Assembly: GCA_026261815.1 (NCBI GenBank)
Contig: JAMPIT010000884.1
Location: 14,521,001 to 14,585,000 of the forward strand
Direction: 5' to 3'
DNA: 64,000 nt
From: Monarcha castaneiventris obscurior
Lineage: Eukaryota; Chordata; Aves; Passeriformes; Monarchidae
The notes beneath the pieces are model-generated. The model saw only the letters and a list, made by a program, of their open reading frames with translations. It had not been told where the DNA came from and did not search any database. Within the stretch, counting starts at the first letter, position 1. Each line of letters opens with the position of its first letter. This document shows, piece after piece, positions 1 through 12,661 of this stretch. The translations under genes and the position numbers were made by a program.

Positions 1-1162
1 CTAAATATGGGAACACTGAGAAAGGACAGTAGGTCTGAATGCTCGGCAGACTGAATTCAGACTGAGTGAAGCAAGGCATGGAGAGAAGGGAGCAACATCT
101 GTGCTTTGAATTTCTAACTTTTCTTGTTGACTCAGAGATCTCACTGCCCAGCTCCTGCTGTCATTAAAACACAGACATTAGCAAGGTTTTATCTTAAACC
201 CGCTCAAATAATGGTTTTTAACATGAGAAAACAAGGCTTATTTTTCTTAATCTTGTTCTTAGAAACAGTTGAACTCTTTTATCCTATTCAGCCTGAGGCA
301 GATATTCAACCCAGAAAATTTCAGCCAAACATTTCTGGAGTCTGAAAAAGCTACAAACAGCAGAACAGGTGTCTTATACTACAAAGCGGTTGTTAAGCAA
401 TTAGAGGTATAGATGTTCCATCTAAGGTGCTCCCCTTAGGTCATTCATGCATGGACAAAAATATAAACATTTTGTAGCCTTCATTGCAAAGGGAGTTGTA
501 TAAAACTGAACCAACTAGGTCAAGCCAAAATTAGTCTTGGATACTAGCACTTAACACAATGAAGAAACAGAGAAAATATGCTTAGATTCAAGATATCCTA
601 TAGCTTTTGGGTGCACATGAACCATGAACCAAGGCATGTAAAGATTAACTTCTAATTTAAATTATCCCCAGTGACAGTTTAGAACTCATTTCAGGCCACA
701 GGGAAAAGGGATAAATCTTTTGGTTGGTCTATAACAAGTTCCATTCTATCATGAATTACATATCAGCTATAACTGATGCAAGATGTGAAAATACTGCAGC
801 ATCGTCACCTCCTGAACTCGTTCTAATTCTAAATACTCTTATTTGCTCTTATTTTTTTCCACTCAAAGGATATTTTCACAATTCTTGTTGATGACAAAGT
901 AGGTTTTCTTGCACTGATAAGTGTAAGAATTTTAATATTTCTATATTCTGTTACTTACCCCATCTCAGAGAGTGTAAAGATGTTTTCCAGGGTGTAGTGT
1001 GAAATCTATTATTTCTACTTACATGATTAAAATGCAAAACTGTGTTGAGGAAGCAGATGCAAAAGTGAACAAAGAAAAAGAACATTTTAATCTTCTTGTA
1101 TACAAAAGTTACTGCACTAAAACAAGGTATTACATGCAACGGTTTTACAAAAATTCTCGGAC

Positions 1163-1193
<31 letters not shown>

Positions 1194-1537
1194 GTAAATT
1201 GGAAGCATTTCACTCTTCCTTTAAATGTAGATTTTGGCTATGGGAATTCTGATTTCTTCACCACTTATGTACAAATTTAATAACTTTAGCTACCCTAAGA
1301 AAGCACATTCAAAGGCAGAAAGCATACAGTTTATTTAAGGAGCTTAATCTCCACTGAAAAATCATTTTCTCAGCCTGATGCTTTATACCCAGATCGTATT
1401 TGTTTCACATGGGCTTTGTAACCTTTACTGCTCTTTCAGAAAATGCATCTATGATCAATAGAAAGATGATTCTTCAGGTAGTTCTTAATTTGCTCCACGG
1501 AGAAGTGATGCCACTGGATAGGTGAGCTGACGTATTT
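1..1537. other. AT-rich non-coding DNA
   Basis: No frame here shows a recognisable protein, and I see no RNA gene. The only distinct structure is a 27-base T run at 1167-1193. It creates lysine- and phenylalanine-run peptides on the two strands that are artefacts. Confidence 0.6.
1167..1193. repeat. Poly-T homopolymer (27 bases)
   Basis: This is an uninterrupted run of T. Read on the minus strand it is a poly-A run that could be the tail of a retroposed sequence lying to its right. I do not recognise any parent sequence there and see no target duplication. Confidence 0.9.
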
Positions 1538-1665
1538 CACACAGAATCAACAAGGTTGGAGAAGACCTCTGAGATCACTGAGTACAGCCCATGAGCCAAC
1601 ACCACCGTATCAACCAGACCATATCCTGGAGCCTTAATGTTGCTTCTGTTTTAAATCATATACAT
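1538..1665 (-). mobile_element. CR1 LINE 3' end, truncated
   Basis: Read left to right, the block opens with CACAGAATCAACAAGGTTGG and continues through AGACCTCTGAGATCACTGAG and ATCAACCAGACCATATCCTG. This is the reverse complement of the avian CR1 3' tail, so the element points leftward. Only the terminal 100 or so bases are recognisable, as expected of the strong 5' truncation of CR1 copies. The right boundary is approximate because similarity fades through 1630-1665. No CR1 protein remains. Confidence 0.75.
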
Positions 1666-1879
1666 AGTTATCACAGTATAATTTGGCAGTAAGGAAGACA
1701 TCGATCACTTTGACAAACCCAGGAAGAGGGAAAGCTTGCTTACTTTTTTACTGCTACAATTACTGACAGGATATGACTCTATGATATAGGTACAAATTAA
1801 CTAAATGGGGTTATGAGGCTACTTGCTGTTTTAACATCTCAAGTACCTGCTCATCCTTTTGCCATTTACTTCTCTTCAG

Positions 1880-2058
1880 GTCAGAACAGGAGCTCTTCTG
1901 CCAGACTTTCATACCTTGTTGGTTACTCTTCCAGAAGATAAGCTTTGTTTCTATAAATTGCTAACAAAGAGCCGACTGTCCACTGAGACTCAAGAGGTTA
2001 TTCAACAGCTTGAAAAAAGCATGATCTACCCCTCCCAGTGTTGGAAGCCTGGGTTTTA
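1880..2058 (+). other. Possible 3'-terminal coding exon, gene unknown
   Basis: A frame open through 1859-2058 contains a splice-acceptor-like pyrimidine/CAG junction (CTTCTCTTCAG, ending at 1879). The roughly 59 codons after it give a soluble, helix-prone peptide rich in Leu, Lys, Glu and Gln, with a short Trp-containing C-terminus and a TAG stop at 2057-2059. AATAAA hexamers follow at about 2215, 2248 and 2375, and a CTT microsatellite falls within what would be the 3' UTR. I cannot assign the peptide to a family. It could equally be an exon of a non-coding transcript, a decayed pseudogene or chance. No partner exon was identified elsewhere in the window. Confidence 0.22.
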
Positions 2059-2144
2059 GGTTTATGGGATATAATAATGTATATTGTAATGTAAAGTATA
2101 TGCATGTAACAAAATGGAGGATTTTGGGTGTGGGTCAGTCCTTC

Positions 2145-2166
2145 TTTCTTCTTCTTCTTCTTCTTC
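2145..2166. repeat. (CTT)n microsatellite
   Basis: About seven units of CTT, preceded by one imperfect unit (CTTCTTT). Confidence 0.9.
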
Positions 2167-2259
2167 ACAAATCTAAGTGTTATGGTATCGGTTCAAAAAA
2201 CCCACAGTGCAGATAATAAATGAATAGTTACTGGTTTATAAGTAAAAATAAATTAGCTG

Positions 2260-5199
2260 GCAATTCATAACTGGGCAGATTGCATTATAAGTGGCCTTGG
2301 AAGTTAGAACTTGGGGCCATTTTCCACCTTGCTGACAAAGAGGCACCCTCTGTGCAGGAATGCCACAGATAAGAATATAATAAACAATCAAATTCGAAGA
2401 ACTGCACGTCTCCTGCCTTTTAATCCAAACTCTGAGTACAAGAACTCACAAGAGGCAGAAACAAAGCAAAATTAAAGAATTTTAACATCTCAGAACTGCA
2501 GAAAACTGGAAGCAAAGGAGACAGAGAGGCAAAGATGCTGTGGTTGAGACTATGACTAATGCTCCAGGAAGGCTGAGCAAAGTGGCCACTGGAGCCATCT
2601 CTTGGTTCTACAGAACTTGGTCTCTGAACTGAAGTTGGCTACAAAGGTTCAGGAGTCTCCTTTAGCAGGTCTCCTTTTAGCAGAAAGGTGAGGCACCATT
2701 TTCTCAATGACTCTCTCTAGCTCCTAATGAGGAACTGCTTGCATATGTGCAGAAGAGCCTGGAGAGCTAATCTGTGCTGAGAGGTCTGGGGCTGATACGA
2801 GTGAGCAGGAGAGTAAAAATATATGTTTCTTAAGGACTGCAGCCACTCTGAATAACACTGAGAGTTCTTTATCTCCTATTCAAATCATGATGATCATATT
2901 TTTTAAAATTACATCAATTTTTAAGCATCATTCATCTCTACCTTCTGTTAATTAAAATGTTCTCTGCCTAGTCCATATACATGCAAAACTGCAGTTTGCA
3001 GTTTGACAGGATATTATTGAACAGTATGTGAATTGGTTTAAAAGTAACCAGATTTGAAGCATCCATCAGTCAGTAACAGTGCACTCATAGGTCACTGAAG
3101 CTGTCAATTTCAATCAACTCTGTAATTAAATACATCACCAATATAGATTTTGTGTAAGAATGTCACTTGTTCTTCAGATGTCTGCTACTAGGACAAATCG
3201 CACTTCAGTGTCTTTGAATGTGCCTTCTAAATACAGTTTTTTAAAACAGCATAACATATCCATCCATCTCAATCCAATTTGCTGAATAGAAATTTGTTTA
3301 ACTAATACATAGTCTAAACACCAAATTAAAAAACAATATGTGTGTTTCCTTTTCTGTTTAAATGAATGCTGTAATGCTACAGTAGATATTTTATTGCTTC
3401 TCTTAAAACTCTTCTGCTGGTATTTGTTACATGGAATAAAAAGAAAGAACAGTATGTCACAAAAAGAAAAATTGTTCACATCATCTGTAATTAAAATTGC
3501 TTTGCTTCATGTTTAAAAATAAAAGAACAAAATCTTCAGACGTGAGGAAATAAATCATTAATTCTAATTTTGCTAGGGTTAGAAATACCAGACAATTTCA
3601 AATTAAAAAAGAAAAAAGAAGAAGAAAAAAAGAAAAACCCATTTAGTGCTTTTGAGTGTCAGATTCTTCTATTATACTTGCCACTAGATTGAAAAAGTCT
3701 GAAACAAAGCTGAATTACCAAATATATATTGCCTGCCATTTGATTTAATCTTCAAATAAGCTCCAGGAAGCAGGTCCCTGGACAGTTAATCTTTAGTTTT
3801 GTAGCCCATGCACATTTTCAATAAGGTTACCAGGGAATTAGGCCCGGTAGGGAGGGGAAAGGCATATTGTCTTATTCTAAAGACAACTGTCAAGATCCTG
3901 CTAGCAAATTATAACTCCCTTAATATAAAAAACTTTATTAGCTAAGTCCCTGCTGCAGTGAAAGAGTAGGCACTCAGGAGGGGAAAGTTCTTCATGTTTT
4001 CTCCCTGGAACCAGATACTTGTCCAGTTTAAATTATATAAACTGTAAATATTATAGGTATAACACACTTTAAGGTGCAGTTCTGCAGCCTAGACAATGTT
4101 AAGGAGGCTACAGCTGAGGATTCCAAGGGGAATGCTAATGGCTGGGAGGGGTCAGAGATTTACCACATGCAATAGCGAGGTTATGGAGGGCTGGTTTTCT
4201 TCCCTCTTTAAGGAGCAGTACACAGGTTTGGGGGAAACTGGCTCCCTTAACAGCTGCACCTTGAGCCAAGAGGAAGCTCTAGAAAAACTGGAATACATAA
4301 ATAAACCCAGGGCTTTATTTCCTGTGTTTTGCTGTCCACGGGGTATGAATGAAAACCTGCAGCAATGGAAACACTTTAGAGCTCTTTAGACTATTTAGGT
4401 CTACATTCGCAACTCAAAAGCATATGATACAGGCAAATTTTAAAATAAAGACATTTTACAAAGACATGCAACACAAGACATCACCATAAAAATCCAGCTA
4501 AAATATGCCAATGTATGTGTCCTACGAGGGAAATGTATATGTCTAACAGAATAGTGGAAAAATACTAATAAACAAAGGACAAGGAAATGGAATAAATATA
4601 CTTTGAACAATGGTAGTTTCAGGAAGATCTAGAGAAATGCTGATAAGACAATTTTTTAATAAGGCTTGGAGGAGTATAGAAGATACTAGACAGCGATTGC
4701 ATCAGAGTGGAAGTTCAATAGCTAATTTGCAAGAGTAATTTTGGCATTGGTTCTTCGAACAACTGAGAAACCTTATTATCAAATTAAGGTTCAGGTAAAC
4801 ATGTGTCTCATTTAAATTCCACAGCAGCTTATATAGTCTATTTGCATTTTCTAAATTGGCAAAGTAAACAAACAAACAAACAACAAAAAAAGATACAAAC
4901 CTACACTAAGAAATATAAAGAAAAGGTACTTTGAACTCGGAGAAAATTCAGGGAAATATAATAAATAAAACTTAATGGGTGAAAGAAAACGTCATCTAAC
5001 TCGTAAATCAACAAAAACCATTGTGTTTCACTAAATATTCTCACTCTTGTGCCATTGGCAATGTTAAGGCTGTGGTTTCTGTCTGTAGTCTCCTTTTATC
5101 TGTGGACTTGATGATTACACTTTTTACAATCCCATCAAAAATACCATCGTGCTTCTTACAGAGCAATGAAATTATTTGTCGCAGTTTCAAATGACTTCT
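2260..5199. other. Non-coding DNA with simple repeats
   Basis: I see no gene here. The stretch holds A/G-rich low-complexity sequence at about 3604-3640 and an (AAAC)n microsatellite at 4865-4882. A locally GC-richer patch at about 4075-4390 has a 97-codon open frame with no recognisable motif. That patch may be an unidentified old repeat, but I cannot name it. Confidence 0.55.
4865..4882. repeat. (AAAC)n microsatellite
   Basis: Four to five tandem AAAC units followed by an A-rich tail. Confidence 0.85.
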
Positions 5200-5800
5200 C
5201 TCTTACAAGAGGACAGCTAGGGCAATGTCTCCTTCTCATCCTCACTGCCCTCTTACCTGCCTTTGAAGCAGTGTCTCACACTGCTCCTAAAACTATTCTC
5301 TTTTGGCCTCAGTGACCCTCTTCTTTTGCACTTTTCTTCTTAGTTTTCTAATCATTCCTACAGTGTACTCCTTGGCAAACCCTCCTTATCCTCTTCCAGG
5401 GTCCTAGTGGGGCGCCTTTTTCTTCTGCCCACTTTTCATCTCTGGGTAATCTCATATGCAAACAAAAGCTCAGTGAAATGTAACACTGACCCCTAATCAA
5501 TACCTGAGACAAGTCTCCATCTTCTTATGGACTGCAAACTGTACCTCTCCCTCTTCCTTCTCTGCTCAGGCTATAAAGGGTACACAAGAAAGGAGGAAGA
5601 TGTGCATTTCAAAAAATAGAAAGGATGAAGATGGGCCTCAAAGGAGTACCTTATTATCATCTGTAAAGCCACCTCCTTATTCATCTTCCTGGTCTCAAAA
5701 CTCACTTGTGTGATGCCCATGGAACCTGATAAATGCTAGGTCCCAGCTGCCCTGAAACTGCTAGTATCTCTCTTTGTCTCCTGTTCCTGAACTCAACCAT
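5200..5800. other. Pyrimidine-rich unassigned tract
   Basis: The plus strand is conspicuously C/T-rich, especially 5225-5420, with many CTTCT and CCTCTT motifs and no stable open frame. It lies just before an ancient LINE-like tail and may be the decayed body of the same repeat. I cannot name the family. Confidence 0.35.
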
Positions 5801-5819
5801 TATCTAATTTTTTTTTAAA

Positions 5820-5890
5820 TTTTTTAATGCTGTTATTGTAAAATCCCCAGAGCAGGAACCATGTTTATGTTTGTACAAAGATAAGCAAAG
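5820..5890 (+). mobile_element. Ancient L2-like LINE tail relic
   Basis: The block TTATTGTAAAATCCCCAGAG, followed by GCAGGAACCATGTTTATG and TTTGTACAAAG, resembles the conserved 3' segment seen in old amniote L2-type repeats (ATTGTAAGCTCC, GGCAGGGACC, TTTGTACAGCG). It is short and diverged, so the assignment rests on motif order alone. An alignment to a repeat library would decide it. Confidence 0.35.
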
Positions 5891-8329
5891 TGAAATACCA
5901 GATTTTGACTCCATCATACAGGGACTGTGGTGCCAGAAAATGTTGATAATGCACACAACTCAAGCATCTGTACCACAAAGAATTTGTGCTTCCCGTGAAA
6001 AGATGTGTGGAACTGGAAGAACAAACAGCCTTGACTTTGGGAATGTGCCAGTGCCTCTGAAATGCAGTTTTCCCTAAAAAAGACACATATGCCTTCAAGA
6101 TCTGACACTTGGTAGAAAGGGCCATTGCAAGGCAATACTAAAATGTTAAGAACTGAGTTCCTCCTCCAAGGAGTAGGTTAGCATGGTCCATGTGGACATA
6201 TTACCCAAGCCCACCTTCACGTGGCCCCAAAGACTTAATTTTCTTCTATCCTCAGACATGTTAAAGTATATTATTCTGCCTCAGTGCCCCAGAGCAAAAT
6301 GTGCAGGATTCAGACCATAGTAAATAGATTACTGGAGAGAGGAATTTAAAAATCCGTGTGACCAAATCATGAGAACCTAATCACTCTACAACCCAACCAG
6401 AGAAATTTGAATAGTGTTTCAAGCACATTAACCTCAAATAGCTGATCTGAGCAATTTTTTTTTTTTTTTTTTTTTTTTGGTCATCAGTAACAGGTGATAA
6501 CTCAATTGCAATTTCTTGTGAATTACATTACACAGTTCAACATAGTTGAAGGAATCCTTTCATCAAAATTATAACTCAACATCTAAATATGGGGTAAAAA
6601 AGTGTAGCAGAGGACAAGACATTCAAATTTTACTTTGTTTACTTTTAGGAACTAGATGGATTTTACAGGGATTGATTAAGGGCCACTGGTAGATAAGGGA
6701 AACTTACAGTACAGCAGGCCTGCTATGTTTAACAACCAGTATAGGATCTATATGGGGAATGATGGGAATAATGCAAGAAACCCTGCTATTATATAAGTAC
6801 TGTATGGAAAACCTGCCACTGCTGTCAGTGAAAGAAGCCCTGCTGCACTTTTAATTTTTAATTCTACACATAATTCTTATTCCTATGATGTCATACAAGT
6901 AACATAACAATGGTACCATGGGAGCACCTCCACGGACTCTGGCAATTCTTCATGGTTATAAAGACACAGATACAAATTGTACCATGATACGTACCAAAGA
7001 GTGGGATATTCCTTGGGTGGGTGGCTGAATACAAGAAAATAAATTTGGAGAAAAGCAGAATTGGGAGATTCTTTAAAGTTTGGTTTAAAGCTTGGAATTT
7101 TCATTTTGGAGCATATATCATGGTTTTTTTAGATCGGTTTTGATTCTGAATCAATAACATACTGGTGAGCTAGATACTGATGAATCTCACACTGGCTTTT
7201 TGCAAGGCTGTCAAGGTACTTTTGTCTCAGGAAGCACCAAGAATGAGAGATTTCTGAAGGCAAAGTTTCAACATCTTCTGGATGAGACCCTGTGTGTTCC
7301 AACTCTGGTTCACATTCCTCTTCATATTATGTCTTCCATGCAGTCAGAAAAAGAGGTCTCATTTATTTTATTCCACTTAAGTAAAAATTTATGAGGGAAA
7401 TTAATTTTGTGTTAGGGTTATACTCTGCTTCTATAAAACTAAAATCCTTTAGTCTAATCTTGACTTTTTAAATCATAGATGATGGTTAACAGTCCAAAGT
7501 CTAATACATCTTGACACAAGACATTGCTTCAAATTCAAAAGTTTCAATGGTCCATCCTGAAACTAAAATGCTTTTTTCCCTACAATATCTCTACAGATTT
7601 TCTATATTACCACAGAACATTTCAATGTTGACAACATAACACTTTTGATCAGACCTGGTCCATGGTTAAAGGATTATTTTATATTCCCCCACTTTACACC
7701 TTGGAGATACAATGACTTGCCCTGAACATGTGCAACTTCTGAGTATTGCAAAAGGCCTTCTTAATGAAATGTTCTAGATAATTTATCCCTTGTAAGGTAG
7801 CAAATATTCCTTGAGAATGTCATCTTGAGCATTATAGTGCTTAGCCATTCTCTTCCGATATTACACTGCGATAAATAAAACGGGCAATGAAACTTCCTAT
7901 GACTCTCAAAGGTGAAATTCAGCCTTAGATTGGCAACCATAATAAATATCCATGATCCTTAGATCTGGTTAACTGACCAGCCACACAAGGAAGTGCAGGG
8001 GTGTCAAGCCTCCACTGTAAGGATGACTAGAGCAGATGTAGTGCTGGAAGACCATACACTACAGATTATTAATGCATGATTCCAGCACAATAAGCAATGT
8101 TCACCTTTAACTAAGATAGATGTGGACTTTAAATAAAATCTTTATTGGAAAAAAAAAGTAAATCAGGGATTCCACCTAAAAATAAATTCTCACCTGACAA
8201 TGATGGCAGATGGCTTATAGTATATACCATGGAAGCAATATTTAATTCTCTCTCTCCCTACCAGACATTTCAAGAGCCAAGGATGCCAAATGACACAAAG
8301 AATACTTTGTGTTTGTGATCCCAGTGGTG
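5891..8329. other. Non-coding DNA
   Basis: Nothing gene-like was found. Overlapping short frames on both strands at 5865-6135 have no recognisable motif. The only clear structure is a T24 run at 6455-6478. Confidence 0.6.
6455..6478. repeat. Poly-T homopolymer (24 bases)
   Basis: An uninterrupted T run ending in GG. The flanks give no recognisable retrocopy. Confidence 0.9.
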
Positions 8330-8412
8330 ATGTGTCCTCTGTGAACATTTCCTTTCAGGAAAGTCTGACTTCCCTGACACATTCCATGGTTCTGTGATTC
8401 TGAAAGGGCAGT
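8330..8412 (+). mobile_element. Possible decayed CR1 3' end
   Basis: The segment ends with CATTCCATGGTTCTGTGATT, close to the CR1 terminal motif in which a CATTCTATGATTCTGTGATT-type octamer repeat follows the TCCCTTCCAACC box. Here the box is degraded to TTCCCTGACA. The upstream part aligns poorly by eye, so this is a weak call made mainly from the tail. Confidence 0.35.
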
Positions 8413-8499
8413 ATTTTACTTCAGTAATACCAAAATGTAAATGACTCAGGCCAAATTTGAACTTCGTGGAAAGAAAAAAATAAATAGCTTGCAAATTGC

Positions 8500-8802
8500 C
8501 TTGCCTCTGTGGAAGATGGAGAGAGACTATTTACAAGGGCATGTGGTAATGGGACAAGGGGGAATGGCTTCAAAATGAAAGAGGGCAGGTTTAGATCATA
8601 TATTAGAAAAAAATTCCTCATTGTGAGGGTCGTGAGGCTGGAAAAAGTTGCCTGGAGAAGTTATGAGTGCCCCATTCCTGGAAGTGTTCAAGGCCAGGTT
8701 GGATGGAGCTCTGAGCAATCCAAGCTAGCAGGAAGGGGGGTGGAACTGGATTATCTTTAAGGTCTCTTCCAACCCACCCGTTCTATAATTCTATGATTCT
8801 TT
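8500..8802 (+). mobile_element. CR1 LINE 3' end (best copy in window)
   Basis: About 300 bases follow the avian CR1 3' end in order: ACAAGGGCATGTGGTAATGG, GGGGGAATGGCTTCAAAATG, AAGTGTTCAAGGCCAGGTTG, TTTAAGGTCTCTTCCAACCC and a terminal ATTCTATGATTCT. Position 8509-8760 is read as an 83-codon open frame, but this is a by-product of the repeat. Near 8725-8740 the copy lacks about 20 bases usually found between the GTCTAGTGGAAGG and GGGGGGTTGG motifs, which I read as an internal deletion. The 5' end is truncated, as is usual for CR1. Confidence 0.9.
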
Positions 8803-11720
8803 GAAATGTACTTGGAAGCAGCTTAACAAATCAGAATTAACCTGCTGAAGACAAGTGCTTTTACCCTTCTGTTCATCCATTCAGAGTGGCCACAAAAGAA
8901 AGATTCCAAGCTGCACAGTTTATCATATGTTTCACCAACACAGAGAGGAGGAGAAGCAGAAAAAAGGGTGGTGAACAGGGAAGGTTTAGAAAGAGTATGT
9001 GAACAGTTCCTCCTACCTCAGGTGTTCCTCACGAAGTCGTGCCTGGGAGGTGCTCAGCCACCTGGAGATCCTCTGCGAAAAAGCAGCTCTGGAAGACAGG
9101 ACATGCTTTGATTAGAGCTGGCATGGATCTGGTTCCTAGCAGCTCTCCTGAGGGCTTGCAGTTTCTGTTATTTGACTTTCCCAAAGGAAAACCTGCCTCC
9201 CTTAAGTAATAGGACAGAAGGAAAATGAGGTAAAGTCCAAAAACTTAGAGAAAATGAGTTCAACCCCCAAATATTTTATGGAAAAAGAAAAGATAAAAAC
9301 AGTATGGAAGAACCATTTAGCAAGGAATCTGCTGCAAAGTTCCATTTTTTTTTTAATATTTATTGGCCATATTAAGAAAAAAATTAAGCATTTTGTAAAA
9401 AAAAAGTCCAAGTATGACATATTTTGACATTGTCAAAAGACCCAATTTGATTTAGGCATTAAAATCCCATTTTTTAATAGAAACTCAGAAATGGACTCAG
9501 CTAGACCCTTTCAAAGAAATCCTTGCTTCGTTTTTTAACAGCATGAGGATAAATGAGAAGCTTATGAGAAGCAAGACTAATGTGAAATAAAAATATTTTT
9601 TTAGTCATGGCAGGAATCAGAGGACATTCAAAAATTCAAAAAAGGATTTCTTTTCTCAAAATGGATATATATTTTTTGTTCCATGGGGGTCTCATTTTAA
9701 CTTCTCAGCCAAAGCTACTTGTAAAAATATTGAATGTATCATTAATAAAACTACAAAAAAAAAAAAGAAAAAGGTGATAGGTTTCTTTAAGTGCTCAGGA
9801 CTTGCTATGGATGTAGATACTGTCATGTTCAAGCAGCCAAGTACCATTTGTATGGTTGTGTTCTGGACTGTCACATGATCTGGAACAGAAGCCTTTATTT
9901 ACCTTCTGAATGCAGTGGTCCTACCAGAATCAAAAAGTGGGAACTTCATCCACGAGCATGACTTAAACAAGGTTTAAGTTGAGGTAAGAGATGGTTTTCA
10001 TTTGGTGCAGAGTCATAACAGGCAGAGAGAATTTACACAAAATATAACTCACAGTATCACCACACGCTTACTTCTGCTCTGAGCAGGAGTGAGCTTGTTT
10101 TGTACATGGCTCAAGATGACTTGAAGCCATTTCCTGGCTGTATTCACTCTCTCAGCAAAGCTTATTAGTTTGGCTCCATGCTACACTCATATGTCTACAC
10201 ACCTCTTGGCTTGTGTTCAGCCTCCTCAGAGCACAGGGATCCAAAGCTCACACCTGACTGAAAAGTGTTAGGAGCACGTATATCATATTAGGTATAACAG
10301 AAATATAATAACAGAGGCATAAACAAAATTACACTGAGAACAGCATCTTCTGTTTTTGTTACCCCTTTGGTACACGACAAGAAAGACACTAAAAAACCCA
10401 TTAAAGATGATTTTGCTTATAATTTGAAGCATATACAGTTTACAGATTATTAGATTTATGACAATTTGACCTTGAAAACACCTCTATCTGCTGAAAGAGC
10501 AACACTCCATCACCTGTTTTGATTCATTAATGTATCATTTAACTTGGTATGACACATGTTCAGCAGTTATAATTACATTATGGCCTCCCTATTACATCAG
10601 CTCTGCTCCAAGTTTCTGTCACCACAAGTCCAATTTTCAACACAGAGCAATCCAGTGCACTCTTTCCTTATTAGTGTCATCTTTAATGTAGCACAGAGTC
10701 TGAACCATTACTTGGCACTGAGAGTTTAACAGCAATTAACCCCTGCTCTATCCCCAGGGAGAAGTACATCAGCAACTTGCCAAAACACTGTAAACAAGCT
10801 GGCCAAGATCAATGCAAAACCATGCTGGCTGCAGAGCACCTACTGTATTAATTTAGTATTGATATAGAAAAAGAGAAAATAGTCTGCATGAGATTGACCT
10901 AAAAGGATGGCCCACACAGGTTACACGATTTTCTGTAAGCTGAAAAGGGAAAATCCTAAATCCCTTGTCAGCTACCTCATAAACACACATTGTTTTCTAG
11001 CTTGGCTTTTATACTAAGCTGATCACCATAGGACTGGCAATGATTGCAGAGAATAAACATTTATTACCACATAATATGTTAAAAAGAGAAAACAATGAAT
11101 TTTTCTTTGAGGTGATGAATTAAATACATTTCAAACTTTATCAGTAAGGAAAGCAAAAAGGGTGCAAATGCCAAAATGCCAGTTTCTCTCTGTTTCTGGT
11201 TATTGAACAGGGCAATACACACCAAAGCCTAAACCAAAGGTGAAGGTTCTTCCCCCCTAGGATCAAAACTGGGACAACCAAGGAACTGTGGAACTCCCTG
11301 GAGGTTCCTCACACCAGCTTCCCCTGGGATGGGATTGCATCCTCAGCCGTGCTCTAGCAGGGCCATACAAAGCAACTGGGACTGTGAGTGCAGAGCAGGG
11401 ATGTTGCTGGGTATGATGGGACCTCTGAGGACTCCAACCTCTCAGGGATTTCTGTGCCCCTGTGTCTGCACTCTGCTATTCACAAATGGGAAGGCAGAGG
11501 CAAAATCAACTTCTTCCTTTGTGACTAAGCCAAACTAAAAGGCAAATACTTCAGTTAGGACATACAGGAGAATAAAACCCCACTGAGATATAGCTTATAT
11601 TGATTTAACTGACCCATGATGAAATATTCCGTCTTCCTTCCAAGCAATGTCTTCTGGTTTTGTGACATCACAATTTTCCCCTATAAAGTTTTGATTTGTC
11701 CTCAAGCCAATGTCAAGTTA

Positions 11721-11760
11721 GAAAAATAAAACAAAACAACCAAACAACAACCCAAACCAT
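11721..11760. repeat. A/C-rich low-complexity tract
   Basis: Degenerate runs of AAAAC, AACC and CAAACAAC units make up this tract. Confidence 0.7.
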
Positions 11761-12661
11761 GTTTCCAAGTAGAAATTTACCCAAAGTCTTCCTCTTTACA
11801 AAAATGGAGACACGAGGAAAACTCATTGAAATGAAAGTTTCCAAAATCAGATGTTTTTAATAAAGACAAAAAAAATAAGAAGAAAAATTCTTCCTTCATT
11901 AATCTCAGTTCAGAGTGATAACTCCAAATAGAGTCTGATCCTGAGGATGTGGATTGCACTGCAGGACATTTCTGGTTGTCATCAGCTGAGGGCAGGTCTT
12001 AAAGGTTTTTTGTATTTGCCTGGTTGAAAGTTTTCCTGGAGAGAGAAGATGAGGAGAGGAGGAGAAGCATGGTAATCCCAAGCAAGATAATTTCTATACC
12101 TCTGTCTTTAAATCAAAAAGAATATGTGGTTGCAATTATTTGTGACATATGACTCATGGAAGAGACTTGTTCCATCAGTAAAAGGCAAAAACTAAATAGG
12201 AGGAACTAGAGACCTGAAAACTTTCTTCAGTGTTTTTGACTTATTGATCTGCTGTACTAAAAGTAACAAAAACCCTTAAGTTTAAGCATGAACATTTTAA
12301 AGTCACTTTTGTCAAAAAGACAAATTTTACACTTAGGGGAAAAAAAGCACTTGTAGTGCATAAGACCTAGAATATAAATTATTTGGAAAAAAGAGTAAAG
12401 GAACTCTTATACCTCAATTTTTCTAGACTTTGGCTATTTGTCCATTTCCATAAATGAATAAGTGGGAAGTTTTAAAATGGGTACTGTTGACCTAATTATA
12501 GAGACACATGTAAAATACCTAATACTGATTTATTAAGTCTTATGAACACCAAAGTGTGCCAGTTTAATACTGCTTTGGCATTGGACTGTTAAATGCTTAT
12601 CGATGTCATAGGATCTTTCATTTTAGGCTTTGCAGATTTGGACTGAAAATTTGAAATATAT

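Noticed and set aside
4096..4389. 97-codon plus-strand frame
   Set aside because: No recognisable motif or exon signals; probably chance in a GC-richer patch.
5572..5580. TATAAAGG-type TATA box (also at about 15382 and 16613)
   Set aside because: TATA-like words are frequent in AT-rich DNA, and no transcript start, CpG island or first exon accompanies them.
8509..8760. 83-codon plus-strand frame
   Set aside because: Entirely within a CR1 3' end, which is non-coding in this part.
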